This document shows, piece by piece, positions 5,686 to 6,419 of a stretch of 6,419 nucleotides of DNA. Location: contig CAYPOT010000144.1 of NCBI GenBank assembly GCA_964412455.1, positions 1-6,419 of the forward strand, given 5' to 3'. Position 1 is the stretch's first letter. Each line of letters starts with the position of its first letter. The notes under the pieces are model-generated. The model was not told the origin of the DNA and made no database searches. It saw nothing but the letters and a program-made list of their open reading frames with translations. The stretch comes from JAAXXJ01 sp964412455 (GTDB lineage Bacteria; Nitrospirota; UBA9217). The translations under genes were made by a program, and so were the position numbers.

Positions 5686-6419
5686 GCCTCCTCCTTCGTG
5701 ACCAGATCGATGAATATATCTTCCAGGCTGACTTCCAGGGGGCGCATTTCTACCAGTTCCCATTTGTTTCTTTCAATCGCCGCCTGAATGCCCTGCCTTC
5801 CCTGTTTTTCATCGTCGAGCACGACAACGAATCCACCGGTACCGCCAGATGCCGACTCTCTTTCGACACCCTTAAGCCCGGCCACGCAAGAAAGCTCACG
5901 CTCGATCGCCTGCGCATCGCCGTTGATGCGCAGCAGCATCCGCTGCGCGCTTTCGGTCGCAAGATTCTCCGGCCTGTCTTCCGCCACCACCTTTCCCTTG
6001 TTGATGATGATCACCCTGCCGCACAGGATGCTGACTTCCGGAAGAATATGGGTGCTGAGAATAACGGTGTGCCTGCCTGCCAATTCCTTGATCAGGCTTC
6101 TGATCTCCTTGATCTGCTTGGGATCGAGGCCCACCGTAGGCTCATCCAGAATCAAAACTTCAGGATCATTGACCAGTGCCTGGGCAATACCGACCCTTTG
6201 CCTGTACCCGCCTGAAATCGTGCTAATCAATTTATTGGAAACATCGCCAAGGCCGCAGTCATCCATGACTTTGGCCGCTTTTCGATTGACCTCCTTGGCG
6301 GGCGTTCCCTTGATGGCCGCCACAAACCGAAGATAGTCACTCACCTTCATATCTTCATAAAGGGGAACACGCTGCGGGAGATAGCCTATCCTTCTGCGAA
6401 CGTTCAAGGAGTCTTCGAA
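5682..6419 (-). CDS. ABC transporter ATP-binding protein, GldA/CcmA-like, 5' partial
   Basis: The C-terminal 245 residues of a cytoplasmic ATPase are present. The frame stays open to the window edge (Phe-Glu-Asp-Ser precede the TTG at 6407), so the true start and the Walker A motif lie outside; the TTG is internal. Window-based residue numbers: Q-loop IGYLPQ (11-16), ABC signature SGGYRQR (69-75), Walker B VLILDEP (88-94) with D-loop GLDP (97-100), and switch histidine in STHIL (122-126). After about 150 comes a roughly 95-residue regulatory C-terminal domain typical of ABC-2 exporter ATPases, ending DIFIDLVTKEEA. All catalytic motifs that should be in view are intact. It would power the permease whose start overlaps its TGA stop. 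Close relatives include GldA and other drug, polysaccharide and NosF-type exporter ATPases, so the sequence class alone does not give the substrate. Confidence 0.95.
   Translation of the reverse strand, partial: FEDSLNVRRRIGYLPQRVPLYEDMKVSDYLRFVAAIKGTPAKEVNRKAAKVMDDCGLGDVSNKLISTISGGYRQRVGIAQALVNDPEVLILDEPTVGLDPKQIKEIRSLIKELAGRHTVILSTHILPEVSILCGRVIIINKGKVVAEDRPENLATESAQRMLLRINGDAQAIERELSCVAGLKGVERESASGGTGGFVVVLDDEKQGRQGIQAAIERNKWELVEMRPLEVSLEDIFIDLVTKEEA
5690..5696 (-). promoter_or_regulatory. Ribosome binding site AAGGAGG deciding the permease start
   Basis: A near-consensus AAGGAGG is embedded in the last ATPase codons (Lys-Glu-Glu-Ala) and lies four bases before the ATG at 5685. It fixes the permease start and suggests efficient, coupled translation of the permease. 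Confidence 0.8.

Noticed and set aside
5686..5763. Upstream start at 5763 for the permease
   Set aside because: It adds 26 non-family residues read from the ATPase gene; the strong AAGGAGG before 5685 decides the start.
6405..6407. TTG at 6407 as the real start of the ATPase
   Set aside because: The frame is open to the window edge, and starting here would omit the Walker A region that an ABC ATPase with all other motifs must have.

Overview
This window carries a compact, single-direction gene block: everything supported lies on the minus strand, so transcription runs from high to low coordinates. It suggests a Gram-negative proteobacterium, most likely a betaproteobacterium. The grounds are an IspB-type long-chain polyprenyl diphosphate synthase very close to the E. 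coli protein, a tRNA-Pro(CGG) directly behind it, and a lipoprotein with an outer-membrane-type sorting signal. The taxonomic call is inference from gene content and arrangement.

Layout in transcription order. (1) 6419-5682: the C-terminal 245 residues of an ABC ATPase; its Walker A lies outside the window. (2) 5685-4903: a six-helix ABC-2 permease (GldF-like). (3) 4903-3287: a membrane-anchored GldG-like auxiliary protein with a large periplasmic domain. (4) 3290-2328: a membrane-anchored DUF4340 protein with two visible internal repeats. These four genes overlap by 1-4 bases at each junction (ATGA, TAATG, GTGA), so they are very probably one translationally coupled operon for one complex. 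(5) 2305-1115, after a 22-base gap: an orphan substrate-binding lipoprotein of the branched-chain amino acid/amide (Peripla_BP_6) type, with no Liv permease or ATPase genes in view. (6) 1045-83, after a 69-base gap: ispB, apparently with a TTG start. (7) 55-1: the 5' part of tRNA-Pro(CGG), cut by the window edge.

Functionally, the first four genes look like an ABC exporter or membrane-remodelling machine of the GldA/GldF/GldG class. The ATPase drives the permease, and the GldG-like and DUF4340 proteins form the periplasmic part. The substrate cannot be read from the sequence. The most interesting point is the solute-binding lipoprotein attached to the end of this exporter-like operon: its ligand site looks diverged at the usual amino-acid contact loop. 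It could be a sensory or delivery partner of the complex, or simply an unrelated passenger. ispB and the tRNA are housekeeping genes for quinone side-chain synthesis and translation. There is no gene-free stretch over 300 bases, and I found no mobile element, CRISPR array or convincing rho-independent terminator.
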